Source of the DNA: Coriobacteriaceae bacterium AM113-163
GTDB taxonomy: Bacteria > Actinomycetota > Coriobacteriia > Coriobacteriales > Coriobacteriaceae
DNA length: 64,000 nucleotides
NCBI GenBank assembly: GCA_027673765.1
Contig: JAQDWB010000001.1
Coordinates: 1 to 64,000 of the forward strand
Reading direction: 5' to 3'
Shown here: positions 14,939 to 25,037 of the stretch, in pieces
Position numbering within the stretch: the first letter of the stretch is position 1
How the letters are laid out: each line of letters begins with the position of its first letter
Translations under genes and position numbers: made by a program
The notes under the pieces: generated by a model
Told to the model about the DNA's origin: nothing
The model's database searches: none
What the model saw: the letters and a program-made list of their open reading frames with translations, nothing else

Positions 14939-16402
14939 CTACTCGTCGTGCTTCTCCTCGCGGCGAGCGGCGGCACGTGCATCATGGATGCCCTTGATGG
15001 CGGCATGGCGCGCCGTGCGGGCATCATGGATAGCATCGCGAGCCTCGGCGGACGTGGCCTTGGCAGAGCGCAACTTGGCGGCCAAGTCGGGGTTGGTTTC
15101 GGCGACCGCGGTGATCGCGGGGCCGTCGAGCTCCTCTTGGGTGGGCTCGGCCAAAAAGTCGATGGCATACTGGGCGGCCACCATGGAGCCCTTTGCCAGC
15201 ACAGTCTCGTCGATCTTGTAGAAGCAGGAATGTTGGGCGTACGTGGCGCCAATCTTGGGGTTGCGCGTACCTACAAAGGCGAGCACGCCCGGTACGCGGC
15301 GCAGGTACTCCGAAAAATCCTCGCCCGAAAGCGTGCCACGGTAATGGCCTTGACCGGTGGGGCCCAAGCACTTGATTACGGCCTGACGGCAGCGCTCGCT
15401 CGAGGCGGCGTCGTTTTCGACCTTGTAGTTGGCGATGGTGTAGTCGGTGAGCTCTGCCTCGGCGCCCAAGGCGGCCGCGGTATGCTCCACGATGCGGCGC
15501 ATGAGCTCCGGCATTTCCTCGTGGGTCGAATCTCCGTAGGTGCGCACTGTGCCGGCGAGGTAGGCCGTGCCGGCGATAACGTTGCGCGCGGTGCCGCCGT
15601 GCAGCTCGCCGACGGTGATGACAGCCGGCTCGTAGGGGCTGATCTCGCGCGAAACGATGGTCTGCAGAGCGTTGACGATCTCGGCGGCAACCATGACGGC
15701 GTCGTGGCCGCGTTGGGGCATGGCGCCATGGCACGAGGTGCCGCGGACATCAATGCGGAACCAGTCGGTATTGGCCATGCGCGGACCGGGCTCGCAGCTT
15801 ACGGTGCCGGCGTCAACCTCGCTCCAGATATGCGCGGCGTAGGCACCATCGACGCCGTCGAGCACGCCCGTGCCGATCATGAGCTTGGCGCCCTGGCCGT
15901 TTTCCTCGCTGGGCTGGAAGACGATGCGGACTTCGCCGTGGATGTCGTCGGTCATATGGCGCAGGATTTGCAGCGTGCCGAGCATCATGGCGATATGGCA
16001 GTCGTGGCCGCAGGCGTGCATGCAGCCCTCGTTGACGCTGGCGAACTCTTCGCCGGTCTGCTCGGTGACGGGCAGGGCGTCGATGTCGGCGCGCAGCAGG
16101 ATGCGGCGGCGTGGCGTGCCGTCCTCGCGATAGGCGTCGGGCGCGGTGCCGCGAAGGGTTGCCACAAGGCCCGTCTTAAGGGGACGCTCGTAGGGGATAT
16201 TCATGGCGTCGAGCTGGTTGGCGATGTCAGAAGTCGTGCGCTCCTCGGCAAGGCTCAGCTCCGGGTGCTTATGGAAGTGGCGGCGCTGCTTGATGATATA
16301 GGGTTCAAACTCGGTAGCGATATCTTTGATGGCTGCGGTGACGTCGTCAGCCGCACGAGCCTCGGTCGCCGCCATAATCTGCTGTGCCTTGGTCTTCGTC
16401 AT
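14939..16402 (-). CDS. M20 family amidohydrolase (M20D, aminoacylase/hippurate-hydrolase type)
   Basis: 487 residues. The metal site shows HKHPELS (about 44-50), RADIDALPV (104-112), HACGHD (129-134) and FQPSEE. The dimerisation domain lies in the middle (GTSCHGAMPQRGHDAV). Such enzymes hydrolyse N-acyl-amino acids or related amides with two bound metal ions in the cytosol. The final ~60 residues are a basic, alanine-rich helical extension beyond the usual end. The start ATG at 16402 has AAGGAG. It is divergent from the next amidohydrolase, suggesting shared regulation of amide catabolism. Confidence 0.88.
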   Translation of the reverse strand: MTKTKAQQIMAATEARAADDVTAAIKDIATEFEPYIIKQRRHFHKHPELSLAEERTTSDIANQLDAMNIPYERPLKTGLVATLRGTAPDAYREDGTPRRRILLRADIDALPVTEQTGEEFASVNEGCMHACGHDCHIAMMLGTLQILRHMTDDIHGEVRIVFQPSEENGQGAKLMIGTGVLDGVDGAYAAHIWSEVDAGTVSCEPGPRMANTDWFRIDVRGTSCHGAMPQRGHDAVMVAAEIVNALQTIVSREISPYEPAVITVGELHGGTARNVIAGTAYLAGTVRTYGDSTHEEMPELMRRIVEHTAAALGAEAELTDYTIANYKVENDAASSERCRQAVIKCLGPTGQGHYRGTLSGEDFSEYLRRVPGVLAFVGTRNPKIGATYAQHSCFYKIDETVLAKGSMVAAQYAIDFLAEPTQEELDGPAITAVAETNPDLAAKLRSAKATSAEARDAIHDARTARHAAIKGIHDARAAARREEKHDE

Positions 16403-16570
16403 GGTCGATTTGCTCCTTGCTGGGTTGATCGCAAAATCGTACAGGCTCTCTCCAGTATGCCACCTGCCGCTAGGGCTGGTAAAGTTGCCGTTTGCCGCTT
16501 GGGGTTTTGTTGCAAGGGCGGGGGAGTACACTCGGGGGTGTTGAATTTCCTGCCAGAGATGGGGATGCCC

Positions 16571-18208
16571 ATGCAACATATCGATCGGATTATCCGCTCC
16601 AAGAACGTCTTTACCGCGCAAGACGGCATCGATACTGCCCGCGAGCTGGCGATTGCCATCGCAGGCGACCGTATCGTCGCAGTCGGCAAGCCCGATGACG
16701 TGATCGCCGCCGCTCCCGCCGCCACGCCGGTTATCGACTGCGGCGAGCAGTTTGTCTGCCCCGGTTTCCATGACGCTCATCTGCACTTCTTCCATACCTC
16801 GGTCGGTTCCTCGCCGTACATGCTCATGGATATGGGCACGTCCGAGGCGGCGCTGGTGCAGCACGCGCTCGAGTTTTCCCAGGACCTGCCCGATGACGCT
16901 TGGGTTGTGACGCAGGGCTGGCGCGACTACCGTTGGGACCCGCCCGCGCATCCTACCAAGGCGTCGCTCGATGCGGCATTCCCCGATCGCCCCTGCGTTA
17001 TGTATTCGGGCGACGGGCACACGCTGTGGCTCAACAGCCGCGCACTCGAAGCCCTCGGCGTGACACGCGACAGCGAGCCTCCGGCGGGTGGTAGCTACGA
17101 CAAGGATGCAAACGGCGAGCTCACGGGTATCGCTCACGAGGCGGCCGCTATGCAGCTGCTTCCGCGCTGCCTTGAGTGGCTGGGGGAGGATCGCATTGCA
17201 AGCGCTTACGCCGATCAAATGAGGCGTATGGCCGAGCAGGGCATCACCTCGATCTGCGACATGTCGCTCATGCCCATGCCGGGCTGCGATTTTATCCGCG
17301 ACGATGTCTACGACAAACTGCAGGCAGCCGGCAAGTTGGGCATCCGAGCCCATCTGTTCCCCACGCTGCTGGATGACCAGTTGCGCTTGGAAGAGCTGCA
17401 GACCCGCTACACGAACAACGCGCTGCTCTCGGCGCCAGGCTTTAAGCAGTTCTTCGACGGCGTGTCGAGCGAACACACGGCATATCTCACCGAGCCCTAT
17501 ACCAATCCGCGCTTCCCGGGCGACCAGGGCCGTCTGACAGTTCCTGCCGAGCGCATGCGTAAGCTGGTTCTGGCGGCTGCGGAGCGCGGCCACACTGTGC
17601 GTATCCACGTCATCGGCGACGGTGCGATTCATGCCGCGCTGGATATCTTCGAGGAGGCCGCCGACCTGTACGGCCTGCCCCAGCACGGCCATAACACACT
17701 CGAGCATCTGGAGAACCTCCTGCCCGAGGACATCGACCGCCTGCGCAAGCTCAACGTGATTGCCTCGAGTCAGCCCTGTCACATTACGCTCGACCCGGGC
17801 GGCTCCGAGCGCGATTTGGGCATGGAGCGCAGCCGCATCATGTGGCCGTTTGCAACCTATAAGCAGCGCGGCATTCGCCAAGCCTTCGGTACTGACAGCC
17901 CTATCACGCCCGTTACCAGCATGAACGTGCTCTACACGGCTATCACGCGCCAAGACCCCAAAAGCCACTGGCCCGAGGGCGGCTGGTTACCGAGTGAGCG
18001 TATCGACGCGGCAACAGCCCTGCGCAACTACACCCTGGGCAGCGCCTATGCAGCGGGCGACGAGCAAAACCTCGGCAGTCTGGAGCCCGGCAAGTACGCC
18101 GACCTGGTAGTCCTGGACCAAAACCCACTCACCATCGACCCCCAAGAGCTGCAAGCCACCAAGGTTCAGGCCACCTACCTGGCAGGTAACTTAATCTACG
18201 AGCGCTAA
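16571..18208 (+). CDS. Amidohydrolase family protein (YtcJ-like, amidohydrolase 3)
   Basis: 545 residues of the metal-dependent amidohydrolase superfamily. The HAHLHFFH motif follows the N-terminal beta domain (GEQFVCPGFHDAHLH), VRIHVIGDGAIHAALD supplies further metal ligands, and FGTDSPITP carries the late catalytic Asp. The C-terminus ends with the typical GSLEPGKYADLVVLDQNP. YtcJ relatives act on N-substituted amides; the substrate is unknown. Three in-frame ATGs lie close together (16559, 16565, 16571); the last has GGGG six bases upstream and was chosen. Confidence 0.85.
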   Translation: MQHIDRIIRSKNVFTAQDGIDTARELAIAIAGDRIVAVGKPDDVIAAAPAATPVIDCGEQFVCPGFHDAHLHFFHTSVGSSPYMLMDMGTSEAALVQHALEFSQDLPDDAWVVTQGWRDYRWDPPAHPTKASLDAAFPDRPCVMYSGDGHTLWLNSRALEALGVTRDSEPPAGGSYDKDANGELTGIAHEAAAMQLLPRCLEWLGEDRIASAYADQMRRMAEQGITSICDMSLMPMPGCDFIRDDVYDKLQAAGKLGIRAHLFPTLLDDQLRLEELQTRYTNNALLSAPGFKQFFDGVSSEHTAYLTEPYTNPRFPGDQGRLTVPAERMRKLVLAAAERGHTVRIHVIGDGAIHAALDIFEEAADLYGLPQHGHNTLEHLENLLPEDIDRLRKLNVIASSQPCHITLDPGGSERDLGMERSRIMWPFATYKQRGIRQAFGTDSPITPVTSMNVLYTAITRQDPKSHWPEGGWLPSERIDAATALRNYTLGSAYAAGDEQNLGSLEPGKYADLVVLDQNPLTIDPQELQATKVQATYLAGNLIYER

Positions 18209-18225
18209 CCTCATACCCCACTCAT

Positions 18226-18257
18226 AAGGGGCACGTTTCAGCAACGTGTCCCTTTCT
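18226..18257 (+). terminator. Intrinsic terminator of the amidohydrolase gene
   Basis: AAGGGGCACGTT (18226-18237) pairs with AACGTGTCCCTT (18243-18254), with one G-U pair and a 5-nt loop, followed by TCTTATT. Confidence 0.8.
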
Positions 18258-18295
18258 TATTCGCACCATCCGCATCGCCATTTTGCTGCACTGAC

Positions 18296-18493
18296 TTTTC
18301 TGAATGCCGGGCCCGAATTAGTTAACCTGGCTCCCTGGGCGGACCGGAGGGCATGAAGTTTGTCGCGAGTTCCGCACGCAAAGGAAAGCACTTAATGTGC
18401 TTTCCGTCTTGCGCAGGACTGTAGAGCAGCAAACTACATGCCCTCCGGTCCGCCTTGGGGCCGCGCACAAGTTATCCCCCGGCATTCAGAAAA
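18296..18493. repeat. 198-nt nested stem-loop element upstream of groES
   Basis: The outer arms TTTTCTGAATGCCGGG (18296-18311) and its exact complement (18478-18493) enclose a second stem of 18+6 bp (18338-18362 with 18430-18454, one A-A mismatch) and a terminal 9-bp hairpin (18383-18391 with 18397-18405, loop TTAAT). The parts between the stems also pair partially. The whole is a single rod-like structure. It could be a structured RNA, a MITE-like insertion or an operon-boundary hairpin; I cannot tell which. Confidence 0.8.
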
Positions 18494-18630
18494 TCTAAGT
18501 GCCAAAAAATAAGATTTTTTGACTCCGTGTTGTATAACCCGCCATTCGTGGGTACCATTCAACGCGTACGCAAACAAAAAGGGTTAACCCGCGCGGCATG
18601 ACCGCGCGGCCCACAAAGGAGGAAACAAGC

Positions 18631-18924
18631 ATGTCGTCTTTGAAGCCGCTTGCAGATCGCGTCCTGGTCAAGCCCGACGAGGCCGAGCAGAAGACCGCCT
18701 CTGGTCTGTACATCGCCAGCAACGCTCAGGAGAAGCCGCAGCGCGGCACCATCGTTGCCGTGGGCGCCGGCAAGGTCAACGACAAGGGTGAGCGCATCCC
18801 CATGGACGTCAAGGTCGGCGACGTTGTCATCTACGGTAAGTTCGGTGGCAACGAGGTCAAGGTCGACGGCGAGAAGTATCTGCTCATGCGCGCCGACGAC
18901 ATCTACGCTGTCGTCGAGGCCTAG
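18631..18924 (+). CDS. groES: Co-chaperonin GroES
   Basis: 97 residues, the normal length. It begins SSLKPLADRVLVKPDEAEQKT, carries the mobile-loop region KTASGLYIASNAQEKPQRG, and ends YLLMRADDIYAVVEA. It caps the GroEL ring during ATP-driven folding. ATG 18631 has AAAGGAGG eight bases upstream; an earlier in-frame ATG at 18598 lies inside the palindromic leader. groEL follows after 96 bp and is presumably in the same transcript. Confidence 0.97.
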   Translation: MSSLKPLADRVLVKPDEAEQKTASGLYIASNAQEKPQRGTIVAVGAGKVNDKGERIPMDVKVGDVVIYGKFGGNEVKVDGEKYLLMRADDIYAVVEA

Positions 18925-18942
18925 TCTCGTCAGAATCTCTGA

Positions 18943-20658
<1,716 letters not shown>

Positions 20659-20684
20659 GGCCGACAAGGTCTAGAACTCCCACC

Positions 20685-20820
20685 GGGAATCCGGGGGCGT
20701 GACGGGGTTTCTCTCCGGAACGTCCTCGGACATGCAAGGAGGCTCCGCATCGCGCTTCGCGCTGCGGAGCCTCTTTGCGGAATGTTCCGGAGAGAAACCC
20801 CGTCACGCCCCCGGATTCCC
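20685..20820. repeat. 136-nt long hairpin downstream of groEL
   Basis: The 37-bp arms are perfectly complementary (20685-20721 and 20784-20820), and an inner 10-bp stem (20740-20749 with 20763-20772) plus CGCG/CGCG closes on a 3-nt loop. There is no T-tract. The arms begin GGGAATCCGGGGGCGTGACG. This is one of the most stable structures in the window. Confidence 0.88.
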
Positions 20821-21023
20821 TGCGTTTACGGCCTTGAGGTCGGCTCGCGGAGAAGGACCTGGTTGATGGGAATACGTGTCCCTTTCGCTGTTTCGCGCTT
20901 TGCGCGAAAGGCGCGTTACTTTGGGATGGGTGGGGAACGTGGTTGTTGCGGTAACTGATCCCCGTCATAAATTACCCTCGGCATACTTGCGCGAACGATT
21001 GCTCGTGCTACACTTTCAATTGC
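20821..21023. other. Spacer before the FMN riboswitch
   Basis: No gene is visible. A hairpin with arms CCTTTCGC and GCGAAAGG lies at about 20880-20910, with GTGTCCC just outside it. It may be a further decayed member of the small hairpin family. The riboflavin-operon promoter should lie in the last ~60 bases, but no consensus was obvious. Confidence 0.4.
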
Positions 21024-21207
21024 TGTTTCAGGGCGGGGTGAAATTCCCCACTGGCGGTAAATCGGGCGGTGCCAAAGGGGTGCCGTGGCGCAGGCGAGGT
21101 GTCTACGACCGAGCCGATGAGTCCGCGACCCGTGTGTGCGTTGGTTCGCATGCCGGCTGAACTGGTGAGATCCCAGTACCAACGGTCAGAGTCCGGATGA
21201 AAGAGGC
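21024..21207 (+). promoter_or_regulatory. FMN riboswitch (RFN element)
   Basis: Conserved RFN blocks are all present and in order: TTTCAGGGCGGGGTGAAATT, CCCCACTGGCGGTAA, then AGTCCGCGACCCG, GAACTGGTGAGATCCCAGTA, CCAACGGTCAGAGTCCGGAT and the closing GATGAAAGAGG. The 3' strand of the closing helix contains the AAAGAGG that serves as ribosome-binding site for the start codon at 21218, and no terminator is visible between them. This points to control of translation rather than transcription. FMN should switch the riboflavin transporter operon off. Confidence 0.95.
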
Positions 21208-21217
21208 AGGTGATCTT

Positions 21218-21808
21218 ATGTCTGAACAGTCGCAGCATATCCATTTTGAGAACACGAATAGGTGGAGCACCAAACAGCTCGTTACCATGGCGTTGATGTG
21301 CGCCTTGGGTGCCCTGTTTATGTATGTGCAGCTGCCCATTCTTCCCTCGGCGCCGTTTTTGACGTATGATCCGTCGCTGGTGCCGGCGATGGTGTGCGGT
21401 TTTGCGTATGGCCCTGGCGCCGGCACTGCTGTTGCCGCCATGGCGATCGTTATCCATGCGCTCACCACGGGTGACTGGGTCGGCGCGCTTATGAACCTGG
21501 TGGCTACGCTGGGTTATATTCTGCCCGCGGCTATCGTCTACCAGAAGATGCATACCTATAAGGGTGCCGTGATTGGCCTAGCGCTCGGCGTCATTGCCGC
21601 TACGGCGCTGTCTATGGTCGCAAACCTTACCATTGGTGTTTGGTTCTGGTATGGCTCGGTCGATGCGATCGCCCCGCTCATGATTCCTGCCGTGCTGCCG
21701 TTCAACCTTATCAAGACCGTCCTTAACTCGGTATTGACACTTGCGGTGTACAAGGCGGTCTCCAACCTCATCACGCCTAAAAAGGACCAGGTCAAAGGCC
21801 GCGCATGA
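21218..21808 (+). CDS. ribU: ECF transporter S component, riboflavin-specific (RibU-like)
   Basis: 196 residues with five or six membrane helices, as expected for an ECF substrate-binding subunit. Family features are KQLVTMALMCALGALFMYVQLP, then LTYDPSLVPAMVCGFAYGPGAG, which resembles RibU. The FMN riboswitch in front makes riboflavin the likely substrate. ATG 21218 was chosen because the ATG at 21197 lies inside the riboswitch closing helix. Its stop overlaps the ATPase start (ATGA). Confidence 0.88.
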   Translation: MSEQSQHIHFENTNRWSTKQLVTMALMCALGALFMYVQLPILPSAPFLTYDPSLVPAMVCGFAYGPGAGTAVAAMAIVIHALTTGDWVGALMNLVATLGYILPAAIVYQKMHTYKGAVIGLALGVIAATALSMVANLTIGVWFWYGSVDAIAPLMIPAVLPFNLIKTVLNSVLTLAVYKAVSNLITPKKDQVKGRA

Positions 21809-23709
21809 TTGAGTGTCGGGGCGTTTCCTTTAGCTATGACGGTGCCGTACTGGCACTCGACGGCGTCGATCTGAACATCGAGGACGGGGAGTTTTTCTGC
21901 ATCCTCGGCGGCAATGGGTCGGGCAAGTCGACGTTTGCTAAGCATCTGAATGCACTGTTGCAGCCCGATGCCGGCACGGTGCGCATCGATGGCATGGATG
22001 CGTCCGACCCCGAGCTGGTCTACGACATTCGTTCGACCGCGGGCATGGTATTCCAGAATCCCGATGACCAGCTGGTGGCAACGCTTGTCGAAGATGACGT
22101 TGCGTTTGGTCCCGAAAACCTTGGCGTGCCATCGGCGCAAATTGCGCAGCGCGTACGCGAGGCGCTGAAGGGCGTGGGCCTGGTGGGCTTTGAGCGCCAT
22201 GAGACCCACGCACTTTCGGGTGGCCAAAAGCAGCGCGTGGCGCTTGCCGGTGTGCTCGCCATGGAACCGCGCGTGCTCATCTTGGACGAGGCTTCTTCGA
22301 TGCTCGATCCGCGTGGACGCAAGGGCCTCATGAAGGCTTGCCGCGCGTTGCACGATCGCGGCATGACCATAGTGATGATTACGCACTTTATGGAAGAGGC
22401 CGCCGAGGCCGATCGTGTCGCGGTGTTTCGGGCGGGGCGCGTTGCCATGCTCGGTACGCCCGAGGAGATTCTGACGCGGGCAGATGGGCTCGTGGGGCTC
22501 AACCTGGATATGCCGGCGTCGTGCTGCTTGGGCATGGCACTTCGTGCGAAGGGCGTGCCCGTTCATGCGCAGGTGCGCGAGGCAGATATGGTCGCCGAGG
22601 TTGCGCAGGCCTATACCGAGCGAAGTGAGGCGGGCACTGCGGGGCAGCCTTCCGCGTCCCAGTTGGAAATCGCTGACGGCATTGTTTCGGCAGACAACGA
22701 GGACAACGCGTCGGAGCCCGTCATCGAGCTATCCCATGTTTCGTACAGCTATTCGCTCAGTCCACGCGAGCGCCGTCGCTGGCATAAGCGCTCGGTCACT
22801 GCGGGCAAATCGAACAAACAGGCTCTCTGGGGAAACGACCCCAGCAGTCCGTGGGCACTTCACGACGTGTCTTTGACGGTGCGTCGCGGCGAGTTCCTGG
22901 GCTTGGCGGGCCATACCGGTTCGGGTAAATCCACGCTGGTTCAGCACCTCAACGGGCTAATCCGCCCGCAGGAGGGGAGCGTTTGCGCACTGGGGCTCGA
23001 CCTGTCGCAAAAGAAAGATGCCGCCGCGGTTAAGGCAAAGGTCGGCGTGGTGTTTCAGTATCCAGAGCGTCAGCTGTTTGCCGAGACCGTGGTGCAGGAC
23101 GTGGCATTTGGTCCGCGCAACCTTGGCCTGTCGCAAGACGAGGTCGCGCGCCGCGTTGCGTCATCGCTCGCACGCGTGGGCCTCGACCTTGCCACGATAG
23201 GTGACAAGAGCCCCTTTGAACTCTCGGGCGGACAGCAGCGGCGTGTGGCGTTTGCCGGCGTGCTCGCTATGGAGCCCGAGGTGCTGGTACTCGATGAGCC
23301 CATGGCAGGTCTCGATCCGGCGGCTCGCAGGGATTTCCTGGAGCTCATTGGCCGTTTTCATGACGAGGGCCTGACCGTTGTCATGGTTTCACACAGCATG
23401 GATGACCTGGCCAATTGCTGCGACCGTATCGTCGTAATGAACGAAGGTGCGGTGTTTGCCGAGGGAACCCCCGCGCAGGTGTTTGCGCATGCCGATGAGC
23501 TCAAGTCGATCGGCTTGGGCGTACCTGCTGCTCAGCGCATGGCGTTGGCGCTCGCGGAGGCGGGCGTGCCGCTGCGTTGCGGCGGGCTCTATACGGTTGA
23601 GTCGCTGGCCGACGAGCTGGCAGATTTGCTGATCGGTCGCTCGGACGGTCCTTCTAACGTCGCGGACATTGCTAAATCCAAGACGGTCGCGCGAGAGGAG
23701 GGCTGCTAA
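21805..23709 (+). CDS. ECF transporter ATPase, fused A and A' subunits
   Basis: 634 residues with two complete ABC ATPase domains in one chain. Domain 1 has Walker A GGNGSGKST (35-43), signature LSGGQKQRV and Walker B LILDEASSMLD. Domain 2 has GHTGSGKST (369-377), LSGGQQRRV and VLVLDEPMAGLD. In most ECF systems these are two genes (ecfA1 and ecfA2, also called cbiO). A linker of about 60 residues separates them. Domain 1 has Ser-Ser-Met (EASSMLD) where most have a Pro-x-Ala/Gly D-loop context. It overlaps its neighbours at both ends, in a tight operon. Confidence 0.92.
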   Translation: MIECRGVSFSYDGAVLALDGVDLNIEDGEFFCILGGNGSGKSTFAKHLNALLQPDAGTVRIDGMDASDPELVYDIRSTAGMVFQNPDDQLVATLVEDDVAFGPENLGVPSAQIAQRVREALKGVGLVGFERHETHALSGGQKQRVALAGVLAMEPRVLILDEASSMLDPRGRKGLMKACRALHDRGMTIVMITHFMEEAAEADRVAVFRAGRVAMLGTPEEILTRADGLVGLNLDMPASCCLGMALRAKGVPVHAQVREADMVAEVAQAYTERSEAGTAGQPSASQLEIADGIVSADNEDNASEPVIELSHVSYSYSLSPRERRRWHKRSVTAGKSNKQALWGNDPSSPWALHDVSLTVRRGEFLGLAGHTGSGKSTLVQHLNGLIRPQEGSVCALGLDLSQKKDAAAVKAKVGVVFQYPERQLFAETVVQDVAFGPRNLGLSQDEVARRVASSLARVGLDLATIGDKSPFELSGGQQRRVAFAGVLAMEPEVLVLDEPMAGLDPAARRDFLELIGRFHDEGLTVVMVSHSMDDLANCCDRIVVMNEGAVFAEGTPAQVFAHADELKSIGLGVPAAQRMALALAEAGVPLRCGGLYTVESLADELADLLIGRSDGPSNVADIAKSKTVAREEGC

Positions 23710-24509
23710 TGGAGGCGTTTTCGTTTGGCAGCTACTATCCCGGCGATAGTGCGATCCATCGCCTGGATCCGCGCACCAAGCTGCTCCTGGGCTTTGTGTT
23801 TTTAATCACGACGCTGACCGTCGGCGGCTTCCGCGGACTGGCCCCTGTCGCAATTTTCGTTGTGCTGATCTATGTCGTGTCCCGGGTGCCGGCTCGTCGC
23901 GTTCTGTCGTCGATGGCGCCGCTGCTGGCAATCGTCGTCGTGGTCGCGGTGCTCAACTTGTTTACCGATCAGAGTGGGCGCATCCTGTGGCAGCTCGGCT
24001 TTCTGCAGATAAGCGAGGGCTCACTGCGTTCTGCCGCCTTTATGGCGTGTCGCCTGACCCTGATGATGGCCGGCATGAGCGCCATTACGCTCACCACACC
24101 GACGCTCGACCTCACCGCGGGCTTTGAGCGTCTGCTCGCACCGTTTGCGCGCGTGGGGCTTCCGGCGCATGAGCTCGGCATGATCATGGGCATCGCGTTG
24201 CGCTTTATGCCGCAGTTCGCCACCGAGATGAAGCAGACGGCGGACGCGCAGGCAAGCCGCGGTGCACGCGTAACGGGTGGCCCGCTCGGCGGCGTGCGTA
24301 TGCTCGGCAGTGTGGCGATTCCACTGTTCACGGGCGTGTTCCGTCATGCCGAGACGCTGTCTGCCGCCATGGATGCACGCTGCTATCACGGCGAGCAGGG
24401 CCGCACGCGTCTGCATGCGCTTGCATTTCGCCGCGGGGATGCGCTGGCTGCGGTGGTGACGATGCTGCTGTTTGCGTGTGTCATCGTCGTCGACCTTCAA
24501 CTTGTTTAG
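23709..24509 (+). CDS. ecfT: ECF transporter transmembrane T component
   Basis: 266 residues with N-terminal helices, then the EcfT coupling-helix signatures (A-R-G pattern): QASRGARVTGG at about 180-190 and the MDARCYHG stretch near 220. It begins SYYPGDSAIHRLDPRTKLLLG, typical of the family. It joins the S subunit to the double ATPase. The start ATG shares one base with the ATPase stop (TAATG). The operon therefore encodes all parts of one dedicated importer. Confidence 0.93.
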   Translation: MEAFSFGSYYPGDSAIHRLDPRTKLLLGFVFLITTLTVGGFRGLAPVAIFVVLIYVVSRVPARRVLSSMAPLLAIVVVVAVLNLFTDQSGRILWQLGFLQISEGSLRSAAFMACRLTLMMAGMSAITLTTPTLDLTAGFERLLAPFARVGLPAHELGMIMGIALRFMPQFATEMKQTADAQASRGARVTGGPLGGVRMLGSVAIPLFTGVFRHAETLSAAMDARCYHGEQGRTRLHALAFRRGDALAAVVTMLLFACVIVVDLQLV

Positions 24510-24539
24510 GCGCGATTCGAGCGCAAGAAAGGGGTCCCT

Positions 24540-24986
24540 ATGACCGACAACGACCGCACAGCTCAGCTTGAGCGCGCCTGCTCGTATCTCAGGCGCATTC
24601 CGGCGTGGTATCTTGCCACGACCGATGCGAGCGACGGGCATCAGCCCCGCGTGAGGCCGTTTTCGTTTGCCATGGTCGATGACGGTAAGCTGTGGTTTTG
24701 CACGTCGCGCGACAAGGACGTGTGGGCGGAGTTGAGCGCGAATCCCAAGTTTGAGCTCTCGGGCTGGAAGCCGGGGGAATGCTGGATCGTATTGACCGGC
24801 GAAGCCGCACTTGAGGACGACGCAGTTGCGAGCGACAAGGTGCGTCAAGCGGGTTTTAAGCACATGGTGGGCATCGGCGAGGAACACGAGAGTGCCAACG
24901 ACGGCCGCCTTGCTTTCTTTTCGGTCCGCAACATTGCCGCGCGCTTCTGTGATATCGACGGCAGCGAGGAGCGCCTGGAGCTCTAG
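24540..24986 (+). CDS. Pyridoxamine 5'-phosphate oxidase-like flavin split-barrel protein (copy 1)
   Basis: 148 residues of the FMN-binding split-barrel fold: IPAWYLATTD, then QPRVRPFSFAMVDDGKLWFCT, the canonical FMN-phosphate contact region. Relatives reduce or bind flavins, haem or F420. AAAGGGG precedes the ATG, 31 bp after ecfT. It probably continues the FMN-riboswitch operon, which fits a protein that needs FMN. It is a paralogue of the next gene. Confidence 0.85.
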   Translation: MTDNDRTAQLERACSYLRRIPAWYLATTDASDGHQPRVRPFSFAMVDDGKLWFCTSRDKDVWAELSANPKFELSGWKPGECWIVLTGEAALEDDAVASDKVRQAGFKHMVGIGEEHESANDGRLAFFSVRNIAARFCDIDGSEERLEL

Positions 24987-25037
24987 CGCGTCTCAAATTA
25001 ACTACCCGTTCCGAATTAGCTAGCGCCAGGAGGACAC

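Larger units (their letters stand above)
18209..18630. other. Long intergenic region before groES
   Basis: This holds the amidohydrolase terminator, the 198-nt nested hairpin and the groES leader. I looked for CIRCE (the HrcA site) and HAIR (the HspR site) and found neither. In the leader, GGGTTAACCC lies at about 18579-18588, followed by two CCGCGCGG palindromes just before the ribosome-binding site. These are the only operator-like sites that I see. Confidence 0.5.

Noticed and set aside
14894..16560. A continuous plus-strand reading frame antisense to the M20 gene, joined to the amidohydrolase
   Set aside because: High GC leaves the opposite strand open. The protein before residue 550 has no recognisable domain, while the minus strand has full M20 motifs and a ribosome-binding site.
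16403..17968. Minus-strand extension of the M20 frame into the amidohydrolase gene
   Set aside because: It is antisense to a clear gene; MTKTKAQ at 16402 has AAGGAG.
18494..18630. CIRCE or HAIR operator for groESL
   Set aside because: I searched for the TTAGCACTC/GAGTGCTAA and CTTGAGT/ACTCAAG patterns and found no match.
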